A stretch of DNA of 64,000 nucleotides from Streptomyces sp. NBC_00536. Its GTDB lineage: Bacteria; Actinomycetota; Actinomycetes; Streptomycetales; Streptomycetaceae. Of this stretch, positions 45,631 through 54,130 are shown piece after piece. The number at the start of each line of letters is the position of its first letter. Position 1 is the first letter of the stretch. A program made the position numbers and the translations under genes. The notes beneath the pieces were generated by a model. That model made no database searches and was not told where the DNA came from. It saw nothing but the letters and a program-made list of their open reading frames with translations. The stretch is taken from the NCBI RefSeq assembly GCF_036346295.1, contig NZ_CP107819.1, positions 8,184,001 through 8,248,000 of the forward strand, read 5' to 3'.

Positions 45631-48600
45631 GGGCGCACCTTCTCCGACCCCGTGAGGCCCATGGCCGCCAGCAGCCAGTCAGCGAGGCTGGCAGCGGTGG
45701 GTTTGACCCAGATGACTCCGGGTTTGATGTCGACCTTGAGTGCGCGGTGGATGCGTTGCTGGAGTTGGACGGCGCCGAGGGAGTCCATGCCGAGGACGAC
45801 CATGCTGGTGTGGGCGCCGATGTGGCGGGTGGTGTTGCCGAGGAGTTCGCGGACCTGGCCGGTGATGAAGTCCTCCAGGATCCGGCGCCGCTCCGCGTCG
45901 CTGCCGGCGGAGAGGACTTCGTCGCGCACCGGTGAGGCGCCGTGATCGGCGGCGGGGGTGTCGGTGAGCAGGTGGGCCAGGAGGGTGGAGTGGCGCAGGG
46001 CCGGGTAGGGGGCGGTCCACTGGGCGGGGTCGATGGGGGAGTAGGCGATCTGGTGGTGGCCTTCGGCGAGGATGCGTTCGAGGGCGTCCATGCCGTCGGT
46101 GGGGTTGATGAGTACGAAGCCTTGCTGGGCGAGGTGTTGGCCGCGGCCGACTTGGCTGAAGGCGCCCCAGTGGATGCCGGTGGCCGGCAGTCCCTCGGCC
46201 AGCCGGTGGGCGGTGAGGGCGTCGAGGTAGGCGTTGGCGGCGGCATAGGCGCCCTGTCCGGGGGAGCCGATGAGGGAGGCGAGGGAGGAGTAGACGACGA
46301 AGAAGTCCAGGTCCGCATCGAGGGTGGCTTGGTGCAGGGCCCAGGCGCCTTCGGCCTTGCCGCGCCAGACCCGTTCCAGCAGGTCGGGGTCGAGGTTGGC
46401 GAGGGTGGCGTCCTCGACGACGCCCGCGGCGTGCACGATGCCCCGCAGGGGGGTGTCGCCGTCGGTTGCCGTCTTCAGCGCCTGCGCGGTGGTGTCGGCG
46501 ATGTCGCCGAGCACCACCTCGATGGCGCAACCGGTGGTGGTGCGCAGGTCGTCCAGCTCCCGTGCGGCGGCCGGGGTGGGGGCGCTGCGTCCGCACAGGA
46601 CGAGGCGGCGGGCACCCCGTTCGGCCAGGCGGCGGGCGGTGAGCAGTCCCAGGCCGCCGAGGCCGCCGGTGATCAGGTAGCTGCCGTCGGCCCTGACCTG
46701 CCGGGGCAGGCCGTCCGAGGTGGTGGGGCCGGGGCCGGGGCCGGGCTGGACGCGGGCGAGGTAGCGGGTCCCGTGCCGCCAGGCGATCTCGGTGATCGGC
46801 GGGTCGTCGGCGAGGAGGTCGGGCAGGATGGCTTCCAGCGGAGTGTCGCCTGCTACTTCCAGGCTGCTGGGCCGGAGTTCCGGGTGCTCGAAGGCGGCGG
46901 TCCTGAGGAGGCCGCGGACTCCGGCGGCGGCCAGCACGTCGTCACCGCGCCACAGCACCCACAGCCGCGGGGGCGTCTCCCGCTCGGCCAGATGGGTGAG
47001 GACGGTCAGGGTGTGCTGCACGGCGGCGCGGGCCCCTCCGGGAGTGGGGGCGCCTTGGTGGCCGCCCAGGGCGAGCAGGACGTGGGTGCACGGTGGTTCG
47101 GCCTCGGAGTCGAGGGCCTGGGCCAGGTGCTGGATGTCCAGGGGACGATCGCGGGGAGGGGTGAACCGGCGGCTGCCCGCCGCCTTCTTGCCGAGCAGGC
47201 GGCCAAGCCGCTCGCCCCACACCATGTCGTCGGGCGTGATGACCAGCCATTGCTGGTCGCTGGCCTGCGGTGCCTGCGCGGGGGGCTCGGGCAGCCAGGC
47301 CAGGTGCGACAGCCGGGCGGTGTAGCGCTGTTCGGCCGGGGTGATGTTGGTCAGGCGCAGGCCACGGACCTCGGCGACCACGGTGCCGTCCGCGGTGGCG
47401 AGCCGCCCGGAGGCGGCGCAGGTCAGGTCGTCGGCGTGGTGGATTTCGACGGCCGCGAGGCGGGTGTGGGCGGTGGGACCGTACAGGTGGATCTCGTCGA
47501 AGCCGGCGACGACCACCGGGCCGGGGCTGGTGGCGTGGTGCGCCAGCCACACCGAGACCACCGTCTGCACGAGTTCGTCGGCGAGCGCGGGGTGTAGCCG
47601 CAGTGTGTGGGCCGAGACGCGGGCGCTGTCGGCGATGTGCAGCCGGGAGGTGGCGACGTCGTCCGTGGGGTGGATCTGGATGCGGTCGATCGCGGTGAAG
47701 GCCGGGCCGTGGACGACGTCATGGCGTTCGCGGAAGTGCCGGTACAGGTCGGCCGGGGCAGCGTCGACCCAGTCCCCGGCAGGAACCGGGAGCGCGGCGC
47801 AGGATGTGGCGGTCGCGTCGTCGGGCAGCGGCCGGACGGTGGCGCGGGCGTGCACGACGGCCTCCTCCCCACTGCCCGAGCAGATGGTGACGGCGGCTTC
47901 GCGCTCGCCGCTCAGGATGAGGCGGGTGGTGACCGCGGGTTCGGGCTCCAGGACGAGCGGGGCCTCGGCGCTCAGATGCTCCAGCGCGATCCGATGGGTG
48001 CCGAAGACCTCGGCGCCTGCGGCGAGGATCATCTCGGCGAAGCCGGTGCCGGGCAGCACGGGGACGCCGGCGACCTGGTGGTCGCCGAGCCAGGGCAACC
48101 GGCCGGGGCTGATCGGTGTCTGCCACAGGTGCTGCTCGGGGTGCTCCGGGTCCTTCACGTGGCCGCCGAGCAGCGGGTGCTGGGATGCGGCGGTCAGGTG
48201 CGGACCGACCAGTGTGTACGGGGTCTGGGTGCCGCCGTGGCGGGTGCGGTGCCAGGCGGTGGTCGGTACGTCGGCCAGCTCCCCTTGCCCGTAGTGCGCG
48301 GCGAAGTCGATCTGGTCGTGGCCGGAGCAGTGGACAGTGGCCAGGTGCTCCAGGAACGCCTCCTGGTCGTCCGTGCCCTGGCGCAGGGTGCCGACTGCGA
48401 CTGCGTCCGTGATGCCGTGGTGGGTGGCGGTGTCCAGGATGGGGCGCACGGCCAAGGGGTGGGCGGTGCACTCGATGAACAGCCGGTGCCCGGCGTCCAG
48501 CGCCGCCGACACGGCGGTGTGGAACCGCACGGCGTGGCGCTGGTTGCGCACCCAGTAGTCGGCGTCCAGGGGGCCCGGATCGCGCGGGTCGTCGCTGACG

Positions 48601-50882
48601 GTGGAGAAGAAGCCCGGTCCTGGCACTGTTGCCGGCACATCGGCGAGTACGTGGTGCAGCTCATCCAGGATGGGGGTGACCTGGGAGGAGTGGGAGGCCA
48701 CATCGACGTCGATCATCCGGGCCACGACGCCGGCCGCCTCCCACCCCTCGACCAGGGTTTTGACCTGTGCCGCGTCGCCGGAGACGACGGTGGCCTGCGG
48801 GGAGGTGAGCACCCCGATGGACACCTCGTTGGCGCCCGCCGCCTCGATCGCGGCCCGTACGTGTCCGGCGCTGAGCATGACCGAGGCCATCGAGCCACCG
48901 GAGATCGTGGCCAGCAGCGCCGAGCGGCGGCAGATGACCTTCACTCCGTCCTCGGCGTTCAGCACACCGGCGACCACGGCCGCGGCCACTTCGCCTAGCG
49001 ACTGCCCGACCACCGCGGCCGGGTTCACGCCCCAGGACTTCCACAGCGCGGCCAGCGCGACTTGCACGCCGAACAGGACGGGCTGGATCCGGTCGATGCC
49101 CGTCAGCTCCCAGGACTGTTCGATCGTCTCGCGCAGTGAGAAGCCCGCCTCGGCCCGGATGAGTGGTTCCAGTTCGTCGATGACCGCGGCGAACACCGGC
49201 TCGCCCGCCAGGAGCACCCGGCACATCCCGGGGCGCTGGGAGCCCTGCCCGGTGAACACGAACACCGGCCCCGCATGCCCGGGCGGCAGGACGGGCACCC
49301 CGCTCGCCATACCCTCACCGGGTCCGTGCTCCGCGAACGCGTTCGCACGTGCGGCGAGTTGCTGCAGGTCACGCGCGACGATGCCCAGGCGGTGATCGGC
49401 ATGCTGGCGGCGCACCGCGAGCGTGTGCGCCACGTCCCGGGCCCGCGCCCCGGTTGCCTCGGTCGCCGCCCAGGCGGACAGGCGCGCCGCCGCCCGGGTC
49501 AGCGACTGGGGCGAGGTGCCCGACACCAGGAACAGCCGGACCCCGCTCTCGGCCCGTGGTGCGGTGCGGGCAGGGCGCCTGCGCACGGTCGCAGAAGCCT
49601 CCAGCACCACGTGCGCGTTGGTGCCCGTGACCCCGTAGGAGCAGACTGCGGCCAGCCTGGCGGCCCCGGACACCGGCCACTTCGTCAGGGAGGTGGGCAC
49701 GAACAGCCGTGAGTCATCGTCCCGCTCGATCGCCGGGTTCCACGCGTGGAAGTTCCGGTTCGGCGGGATCACCCCCCGGCGCAGGCATTCGATCGCTTTG
49801 ATGACTCCGGCGATGCCGGACACCGGTTCCGAGTGCCCGATGTTCGTCTTGACCGAGCCCAGTGCGCACCGGCCGCGGCCTTGTCCGTAGACGGTGTTGA
49901 TCGAGGTGTACTCGATCGGGTCACCCACCGCGGTGCCCGGCCCGTGGGCCTCCACCAGCCCCACCTCACCGGGATCGATGCCTGCCTTGGAGACGGCCTC
50001 GCGGAAGAGCTGCTGCTGCATCAGTGTGGAGGGCGCGGTCAGGCGCGATGCCTGTCCGTCGTTGTTGACCGCGCTGCCCCGGATCACGGCCAGCACCCGG
50101 TCGCCGTCCCGCCGGGCATCGGCCAGGCGTTTGAGGGCCAGGACGCCCGCACCCTCGCCCCGGACGTAGCCGTCCGCGCGGGCGTCGAAGGCGTGGCAGG
50201 CCCCGCTGGGCGAGAGCAGCAGGGGCGCTTCGTAGTACTGCGTCTCGGGCGCGAGCATCAGCAGCACCCCGCCGGCCAGTGCCATGTCGCACTCGCCCAG
50301 GGTCAGCGCACCACACGCCGTGTCCAGGGCCACCAGCCCGGACGAGCAGTGGGTGCTGATGACCATGACCGGGCCGCGCAGATCCATCCCGAACGCCACC
50401 CGGCCGGCCGCCCCGGCGGTGAAGTTGCCGAACAGGTAGGGGCTGTTGGGAGCGTCCGTGACCGGCCGGGCTTCACGGAAGAGGTTGTCCGGCGCGTACG
50501 TGCCCACGTACACGCCCGTGCGCGAGCCCCGGATGCGGTCGACGGGGATGCCGGCATGTTCCACCGCCTCCCACGCGGTCTCCATCAGCACCCGGAACTG
50601 CGGGTCCACCCAGTCCCGCTCCGCGGGCGCCACCGAGAAGGCTTGCGGGTCCCACGCCCACACATCCCCCTCCAGGAAGCAGCCCAGGCCGGCCCGGGCC
50701 GCAAGCTCGGGGTCATGGACCGCGGCCAGCCGGCCCGCGTCCCACCGGTCGGCCGGCACGGGACCGGCCGCCTGCCGGCCATCGGCCGCCAACTGCCACA
50801 AACCACCTGGGGTTTCCACCCCGCCCGGGAAGCGGCAGCCGATCCCCACCACCGCGATCGGCATCTCCTGTGAAGCAGACAT
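45627..50882 (-). CDS. Type I PKS, single module KS-AT-DH-KR-ACP (probably iterative)
   Basis: 1751 residues from the ATG at 50882 with GGAAGGAC upstream. KS (~8-428): active Cys179 in STHCSSGLVAL, then EAHGPGTAVGD and KTNIGH. AT (~535-850): Ser628 in VGQSLGEVAA (Gln in place of the usual His) and the VASHS block that normally marks methylmalonyl-CoA. DH (~900-1170): His935 in DHQVAGVPVLP and the second acid in HPALADELVQ. KR (~1395-1580): GGLGGLG and Tyr1546 in GQGAYAAANAYL. ACP: Ser1701 in LGMDSLGAVQ. There is no ER, loading module, thioesterase or docking domain. One stand-alone complete module implies iterative use; a 6-MSA-synthase-like logic is possible but the AT motif argues for branched units. 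Release mechanism unknown. Confidence 0.92.
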   Translation of the reverse strand: MSASQEMPIAVVGIGCRFPGGVETPGGLWQLAADGRQAAGPVPADRWDAGRLAAVHDPELAARAGLGCFLEGDVWAWDPQAFSVAPAERDWVDPQFRVLMETAWEAVEHAGIPVDRIRGSRTGVYVGTYAPDNLFREARPVTDAPNSPYLFGNFTAGAAGRVAFGMDLRGPVMVISTHCSSGLVALDTACGALTLGECDMALAGGVLLMLAPETQYYEAPLLLSPSGACHAFDARADGYVRGEGAGVLALKRLADARRDGDRVLAVIRGSAVNNDGQASRLTAPSTLMQQQLFREAVSKAGIDPGEVGLVEAHGPGTAVGDPIEYTSINTVYGQGRGRCALGSVKTNIGHSEPVSGIAGVIKAIECLRRGVIPPNRNFHAWNPAIERDDDSRLFVPTSLTKWPVSGAARLAAVCSYGVTGTNAHVVLEASATVRRRPARTAPRAESGVRLFLVSGTSPQSLTRAAARLSAWAATEATGARARDVAHTLAVRRQHADHRLGIVARDLQQLAARANAFAEHGPGEGMASGVPVLPPGHAGPVFVFTGQGSQRPGMCRVLLAGEPVFAAVIDELEPLIRAEAGFSLRETIEQSWELTGIDRIQPVLFGVQVALAALWKSWGVNPAAVVGQSLGEVAAAVVAGVLNAEDGVKVICRRSALLATISGGSMASVMLSAGHVRAAIEAAGANEVSIGVLTSPQATVVSGDAAQVKTLVEGWEAAGVVARMIDVDVASHSSQVTPILDELHHVLADVPATVPGPGFFSTVSDDPRDPGPLDADYWVRNQRHAVRFHTAVSAALDAGHRLFIECTAHPLAVRPILDTATHHGITDAVAVGTLRQGTDDQEAFLEHLATVHCSGHDQIDFAAHYGQGELADVPTTAWHRTRHGGTQTPYTLVGPHLTAASQHPLLGGHVKDPEHPEQHLWQTPISPGRLPWLGDHQVAGVPVLPGTGFAEMILAAGAEVFGTHRIALEHLSAEAPLVLEPEPAVTTRLILSGEREAAVTICSGSGEEAVVHARATVRPLPDDATATSCAALPVPAGDWVDAAPADLYRHFRERHDVVHGPAFTAIDRIQIHPTDDVATSRLHIADSARVSAHTLRLHPALADELVQTVVSVWLAHHATSPGPVVVAGFDEIHLYGPTAHTRLAAVEIHHADDLTCAASGRLATADGTVVAEVRGLRLTNITPAEQRYTARLSHLAWLPEPPAQAPQASDQQWLVITPDDMVWGERLGRLLGKKAAGSRRFTPPRDRPLDIQHLAQALDSEAEPPCTHVLLALGGHQGAPTPGGARAAVQHTLTVLTHLAERETPPRLWVLWRGDDVLAAAGVRGLLRTAAFEHPELRPSSLEVAGDTPLEAILPDLLADDPPITEIAWRHGTRYLARVQPGPGPGPTTSDGLPRQVRADGSYLITGGLGGLGLLTARRLAERGARRLVLCGRSAPTPAAARELDDLRTTTGCAIEVVLGDIADTTAQALKTATDGDTPLRGIVHAAGVVEDATLANLDPDLLERVWRGKAEGAWALHQATLDADLDFFVVYSSLASLIGSPGQGAYAAANAYLDALTAHRLAEGLPATGIHWGAFSQVGRGQHLAQQGFVLINPTDGMDALERILAEGHHQIAYSPIDPAQWTAPYPALRHSTLLAHLLTDTPAADHGASPVRDEVLSAGSDAERRRILEDFITGQVRELLGNTTRHIGAHTSMVVLGMDSLGAVQLQQRIHRALKVDIKPGVIWVKPTAASLADWLLAAMGLTGSEKVRP

Positions 50883-50899
50883 CGTGCAGTCCTTCCGGG

Positions 50900-51100
50900 C
50901 TATTCGGCGATAGCGGTGCGGTAGGTGAAGCGGAACAGCGCCAGGTCCCGGCCGTCGATACGGACGCACTCCCCGGCATGCTCGAAATGCTGGTGACATC
51001 CGTAGAAAGCGACCGCGATCTTCTCCGGCAACTCATCACCCTGCAGGTCATACAGCGGGCCGAGGCCGTCCGGGCCGCCCACGAGCACGATCGCCGTCAT
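50900..51100 (-). CDS. DUF5988-family small protein heading the PKS operon
   Basis: 66 residues from the ATG at 51100; GGAAGG lies 8 bases upstream. The sequence TAIVLVGGPDGLGPLYDLQG, YGCHQHFEHAGECVRIDG and the ending FRFTYRTAIAE match DUF5988, small proteins common beside Streptomyces polyketide and peptide clusters. It ends 17 bp before the PKS start, so it is part of the operon. The role is unknown; a small partner of the PKS or its product is possible. Confidence 0.78.
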   Translation of the reverse strand: MTAIVLVGGPDGLGPLYDLQGDELPEKIAVAFYGCHQHFEHAGECVRIDGRDLALFRFTYRTAIAE

Positions 51101-51125
51101 CGAAGGAACCTTCCTGCTCTTGAGG

Positions 51126-51161
51126 GCACACACGTGAGCACACACGTGAGCACACACATGG
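51126..51161. repeat. Three tandem 12-bp repeats upstream of the PKS operon
   Basis: GCACACACGTGA occurs twice in exact tandem (51126-51149) and a third time with changes at the end (51150-51161). It lies 25 bases upstream of the first start codon of the operon, in its promoter or leader. The centre CACGTG is palindromic, so it could be a cooperative activator site; the 12-bp period is close to one helical turn. Confidence 0.6.
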
Positions 51162-51844
51162 GGAACCGCACCGAACCCCGCACAGCACGGGGACAGGAAT
51201 ACGTCGGGGATGCCGGACCGTCACGGCACACCGGTGTGCAAGCAGGAACCCGCTGCACTCGGGAAGACACTCCAGTGAAGAGGCGAAGACCGGCGAAGAC
51301 CACGATGAGCGTGCCCGGCCGCGTGGCAACCCTGCTACGCCGGCCAGCGCGCCCCGGCCGTCCCTCTGACCAACCAGCACACGAAGAAGAAGCGATGACG
51401 GCCAGTAACGGCCGAGGCTGGAGTCGGCAACGGCACAGCGCGCCCTCAACAGACGGGTGGCGGCAACAACGCCAGCAACCACAACACGCGGACCCCGCCC
51501 AAACCTTGGGCCCAGGCATCAACAACCCTGCTTTGCAGCACCAGCCGGGGTCCGACGAAGCACATGCTCCTCCCGCCACAAGCGCCAAACCAGCCCCCCT
51601 GGCCAGAAACTTGGAGAGCAGCAGAAGCACACAGCGCACACCGGCGCCCGTCGGCTCGCACCAGGCGGCAGGCTACGAGCCCCGGACCATCGCTTTTCGC
51701 ACCGTCCTACCACCAGCGGCCGCAACGTACTCACGCAAGGCGCCTCATCGCCATGCAGCACACGTCGTACCCGCCCCCAGTAGGGACGTATACGCCCAAA
51801 GGCGGATACCCGCCACCCCCTGGAACGTACAGCCGTATACCCAC
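51162..51844. other. Long intergenic stretch upstream of the PKS operon
   Basis: 683 bases in which the open frames on both strands look non-coding (low-complexity, no ribosome-binding sites, no recognisable motif). It has more A and C than the surrounding genes. A palindrome CGTATACG occurs at 51787-51794. I see no regulator gene here. Confidence 0.4.
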
Positions 51845-52180
51845 GCGCATCGACGGACACGGCAGAGGCCGAGGTCCCCAGCTCGGCGGCGTTGCGCACG
51901 AGGCGCTTGAGCTCGTGCACGGTGAGGATGACTGGCGTCTCGGGGGCGCCCTCCTTGAACTGGCGGGGCGGCACTCCGCCCGGCGCAGAGCTTCGAGCTG
52001 GCTCGCCAGCTCCTGCCGGGCGGTCGACGTCCTCGCGTACCCGATCCGGACGGGCCGCTCGGTGCGGGGCGCGGGAGCGAGGACGAAGCGCGGTGTGGTC
52101 TTCGCGCTGGTCTTCCCTCCCCGGGTGCGGCAGGCTCTGTCGGCGGGCGCGTCACGGTTCGGGCAGTCGTGGGTGGTGAG
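51845..52180 (-). pseudogene. Remnant of a zinc-finger serine recombinase
   Basis: Reading leftward from ~52175: HDCPNRDAPADRACRTRGGK (a decayed copy of the N-terminal zinc finger of actinobacterial resolvases), then VRIGYARTSTARQELASQLE (catalytic Ser region of a serine recombinase). After ALRRA the frame shifts and continues with PVILTVHELKRLVRNAAELG, the helix that normally follows ~45 residues later. So there is an internal deletion, one frameshift, no start and no C-terminal half. A second copy of the zinc-finger part lies at 53389 in the opposite orientation. Confidence 0.7.
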
Positions 52181-52249
52181 GGTCCGTCCGCGATGGGCGC
52201 TGCGAAAAATCGCTGTCCGATTGTCGGAACGCAGTGATAGAGGTTCAGG

Positions 52250-53047
52250 GTGACAACGACACTTGAGTTCCCCGCTCTGCTGCGACTGATCGACGAACGG
52301 TCGACCGCCTTCCGCGCCGCGGTCGCCTCCGCGCCCAGCCTCGACGTACAGGTGCCGACCTGCCCCGAGTGGACGCTGTTCGATCTGGCGCAGCACATCG
52401 GCGAGGGGCGCCGCGACTGGGCCGCAACCGTCGCCGCAGGGCCTGCTCCGGCCAAGTCCGCGGCGGTGGGCGCCCCGGCCGCGCCTCGGGAGCGCGAGGC
52501 CCTGCTGGCCTGGTTGGCGGAGTCCACGGAGCAACTGCTGGACGCACTGCGGAAGGCCGGCCCGGATCGCGGTTGCTGGACGTGGTGGGAGACGTTGCAG
52601 TCGCCGCAGACCTCCGGTGCCGTGGCTCGGCACCAGCTCCAGCAGATGGCGGTGCATACCTACGACGCCCAGATCACCGTGGGTGCCCCGCAGCCGCTGC
52701 CGGCCGAGGTGGCACTCGACGGTGTCGAGGAGTTCCTGTTCACCTGCGTCGCAACGACGAGTGCCTGGCCGCACAAGCCCGCTGTCATAGACTTCCACGC
52801 CTCCGAGGGCCGCTCCTGGCGCCTCTCGCTCTCCGCCGACGGCGCACGGACCACCCGTCTCCCCGGGCCCGGCGCCATATCGGCCACGGCTGCCGGCCAG
52901 GACCCGGACGTGGCCCACGCCTCCGCCTGGGGCACGGCCAGCGAGCTGGTCTTCATCCTGTACGACCGTATCCCGTTCAACTCCCTGAAGCTCGACGGCG
53001 ACCAACGTCTCTTCGACCAGCTCAGCGCCTGGGACCCGGATGAGTAG
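52250..53047 (+). CDS. Maleylpyruvate-isomerase-family (mycothiol-dependent, DinB-like) protein
   Basis: 265 residues from the GTG at 52250 (AGAGG upstream). VPTCPEWTLFDLAQHIGEGR carries the first metal-binding His, and SGAVARHQLQQMAVHTYDAQ the H-x-x-x-x-x-x-H pair with D, typical of the MDMPI/TIGR03083 family that uses mycothiol. The C-terminal ~100 residues form the SCP2-like domain (WRLSLSADGARTTRL). It lies between two outward-facing remnants of zinc-finger recombinases, which suggests it moved in with them or survived the rearrangements. Confidence 0.88.
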   Translation: MTTTLEFPALLRLIDERSTAFRAAVASAPSLDVQVPTCPEWTLFDLAQHIGEGRRDWAATVAAGPAPAKSAAVGAPAAPREREALLAWLAESTEQLLDALRKAGPDRGCWTWWETLQSPQTSGAVARHQLQQMAVHTYDAQITVGAPQPLPAEVALDGVEEFLFTCVATTSAWPHKPAVIDFHASEGRSWRLSLSADGARTTRLPGPGAISATAAGQDPDVAHASAWGTASELVFILYDRIPFNSLKLDGDQRLFDQLSAWDPDE

Positions 53048-53388
53048 GACGTGACGATGCGCGGGGGGGAGCAGACCGTCACGGCTGCGAAGCGGCTGAC
53101 CAAGGCGGTGGCCCACAAGCTGATCGGTGCGCTTGGTCGGTCGCGATCGAGGTGGAGCAGGGTGACATCCTCGGTCGACCGGCAAGCGTGCACGCTTCGG
53201 CCCGACGCGGGCCGGCGGGCATCACGACCCGGGTCGGCGGGTTAGCGGTGGTCCGCAGTTCTCACAAATGACCATCTCTGCGAGTTCTGCGAACGCCCCC
53301 TCAGCGATCACGTTGCCGCAGGTCGCCGTTCGCAAAGAACCTCTCAAAACCAGGGCGTTCTGCGAATCGGTTTTGAGGGGGTGATCGC
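53048..53388. promoter_or_regulatory. Intergenic region with inverted repeat before recombinase remnants
   Basis: 341 bases without a gene. CTCAAAACC (53343-53351) has its exact complement at 53369-53377, 11 bp before the GTG of the zinc-finger remnant. GTTCTGCGAA occurs twice (near 53295 and 53357). These may be old promoter or element-end features. Confidence 0.35.
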
Positions 53389-53637
53389 GTGGAACTCACC
53401 ATCGACCAGGCCGAGAATGCGGTAGAACGCCACGACTGCCTCAAATGCGATGCTCCGGCCGGAAGTCCTTGCCGAACCCGTGGCGGCAAGACCGCGACGA
53501 AGTACCACACCGCCCGCTTCATCCTCGTTCCCGCGCTCCGCGAAGCGCTCGATGTCGCCGTGCCCGACGACCGCGGCCCGGGCCGGCCCTGGGTGCCTGG
53601 CCCGCGCATCGAGCCCGCCGAGCAGGCGCCGGCCGCG
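53389..53637 (+). pseudogene. N-terminal zinc-finger fragment of a serine recombinase
   Basis: From GTG 53389: MELTIDQAENAVERHDCLKC, then DAPAGSPCRTRGGKTATKYH and TARFILVPALREAL, a good copy of the zinc-finger N-terminus (C-x2-C, later C) found fused to actinobacterial resolvases. The expected catalytic RIGYAR segment never appears: at 53638 the sequence switches abruptly to an inverted piece of the integrase-like gene. The frame runs on to 53883 by chance. It is a breakpoint-truncated fragment. Confidence 0.7.
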
Positions 53638-53925
53638 AGGAAGGCGCTGGCCTGGGTGGTCTGCTGGCGGTGTTCGCTGACGGTGCTGACGCTCAGCGGG
53701 CCGGTGTCAGCCTTGGCCCGCAGCTTGCGGAGCTGGTGCCAGTGGGCGAAGCGCCGCAGGAACTGCTCGTGTTCGGTGTCTGTGGTCGCTGCGAGGCGTT
53801 CGGTCAGCCAGCGTTGGAAGAGCAGGAGCCGGCGGTCCTGGCGGGGCAGGGCGCCGCATTCCATGAGCAGGTCGCGCAGGTAGGTGGCGGTCCGCCAGTT
53901 CGGCACCTGCCTGGAGAAGGCCATG
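53638..53925 (-). pseudogene. Inverted internal fragment of the integrase-like gene
   Basis: Reading leftward: AFSRQVPNWRTATYLRDLLM, RRLLLFQRWLTERLAATTDT, FRKLRAKADTGPLSVSTVSE, QTTQASAFL. This corresponds to the middle of the intact protein at 57456-58928 (PWRSVAYLRDLLVQADVLPP onward). It is in the opposite orientation to the flanking pieces of the same decayed copy, and its last 100 bp are repeated in inverted form at 54031-54130. This marks an inversion with duplication. Confidence 0.7.
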
Positions 53926-54130
53926 TGTGTCCGGGGCCGTTGCCCCGGATGCGGCACCGACCGGCTTCTGCCCGGTCGCGACGATCAGGGCCAGCCGCTC
54001 TGCCGGGACTGCGCGGGCATCACCCGCGACACCAGTTCCGCAAACTGCGGGCCAAGGCCGACGCCGGCCCGCTGAGCGTCAGCACCGTCAGCGAACACCG
54101 TCAGCAGACCACCCAGGCCGACGCCTTCCT
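53638..54130. repeat. 100-bp inverted repeat pair within the decayed integrase copy
   Basis: 53638-53737 and 54031-54130 are near-identical reverse complements, with only a few mismatches, both encoding FRKLRAKAD(T/A)GPLSVSTV and QTTQA. The 293-bp centre holds the inverted integrase piece and the zinc-ribbon piece. Confidence 0.75.

Noticed and set aside
51097..51910. Open frames on both strands upstream of the PKS operon as a possible pathway regulator
   Set aside because: No helix-turn-helix, no ribosome-binding site, low-complexity composition, and the frames run through the tandem repeats.
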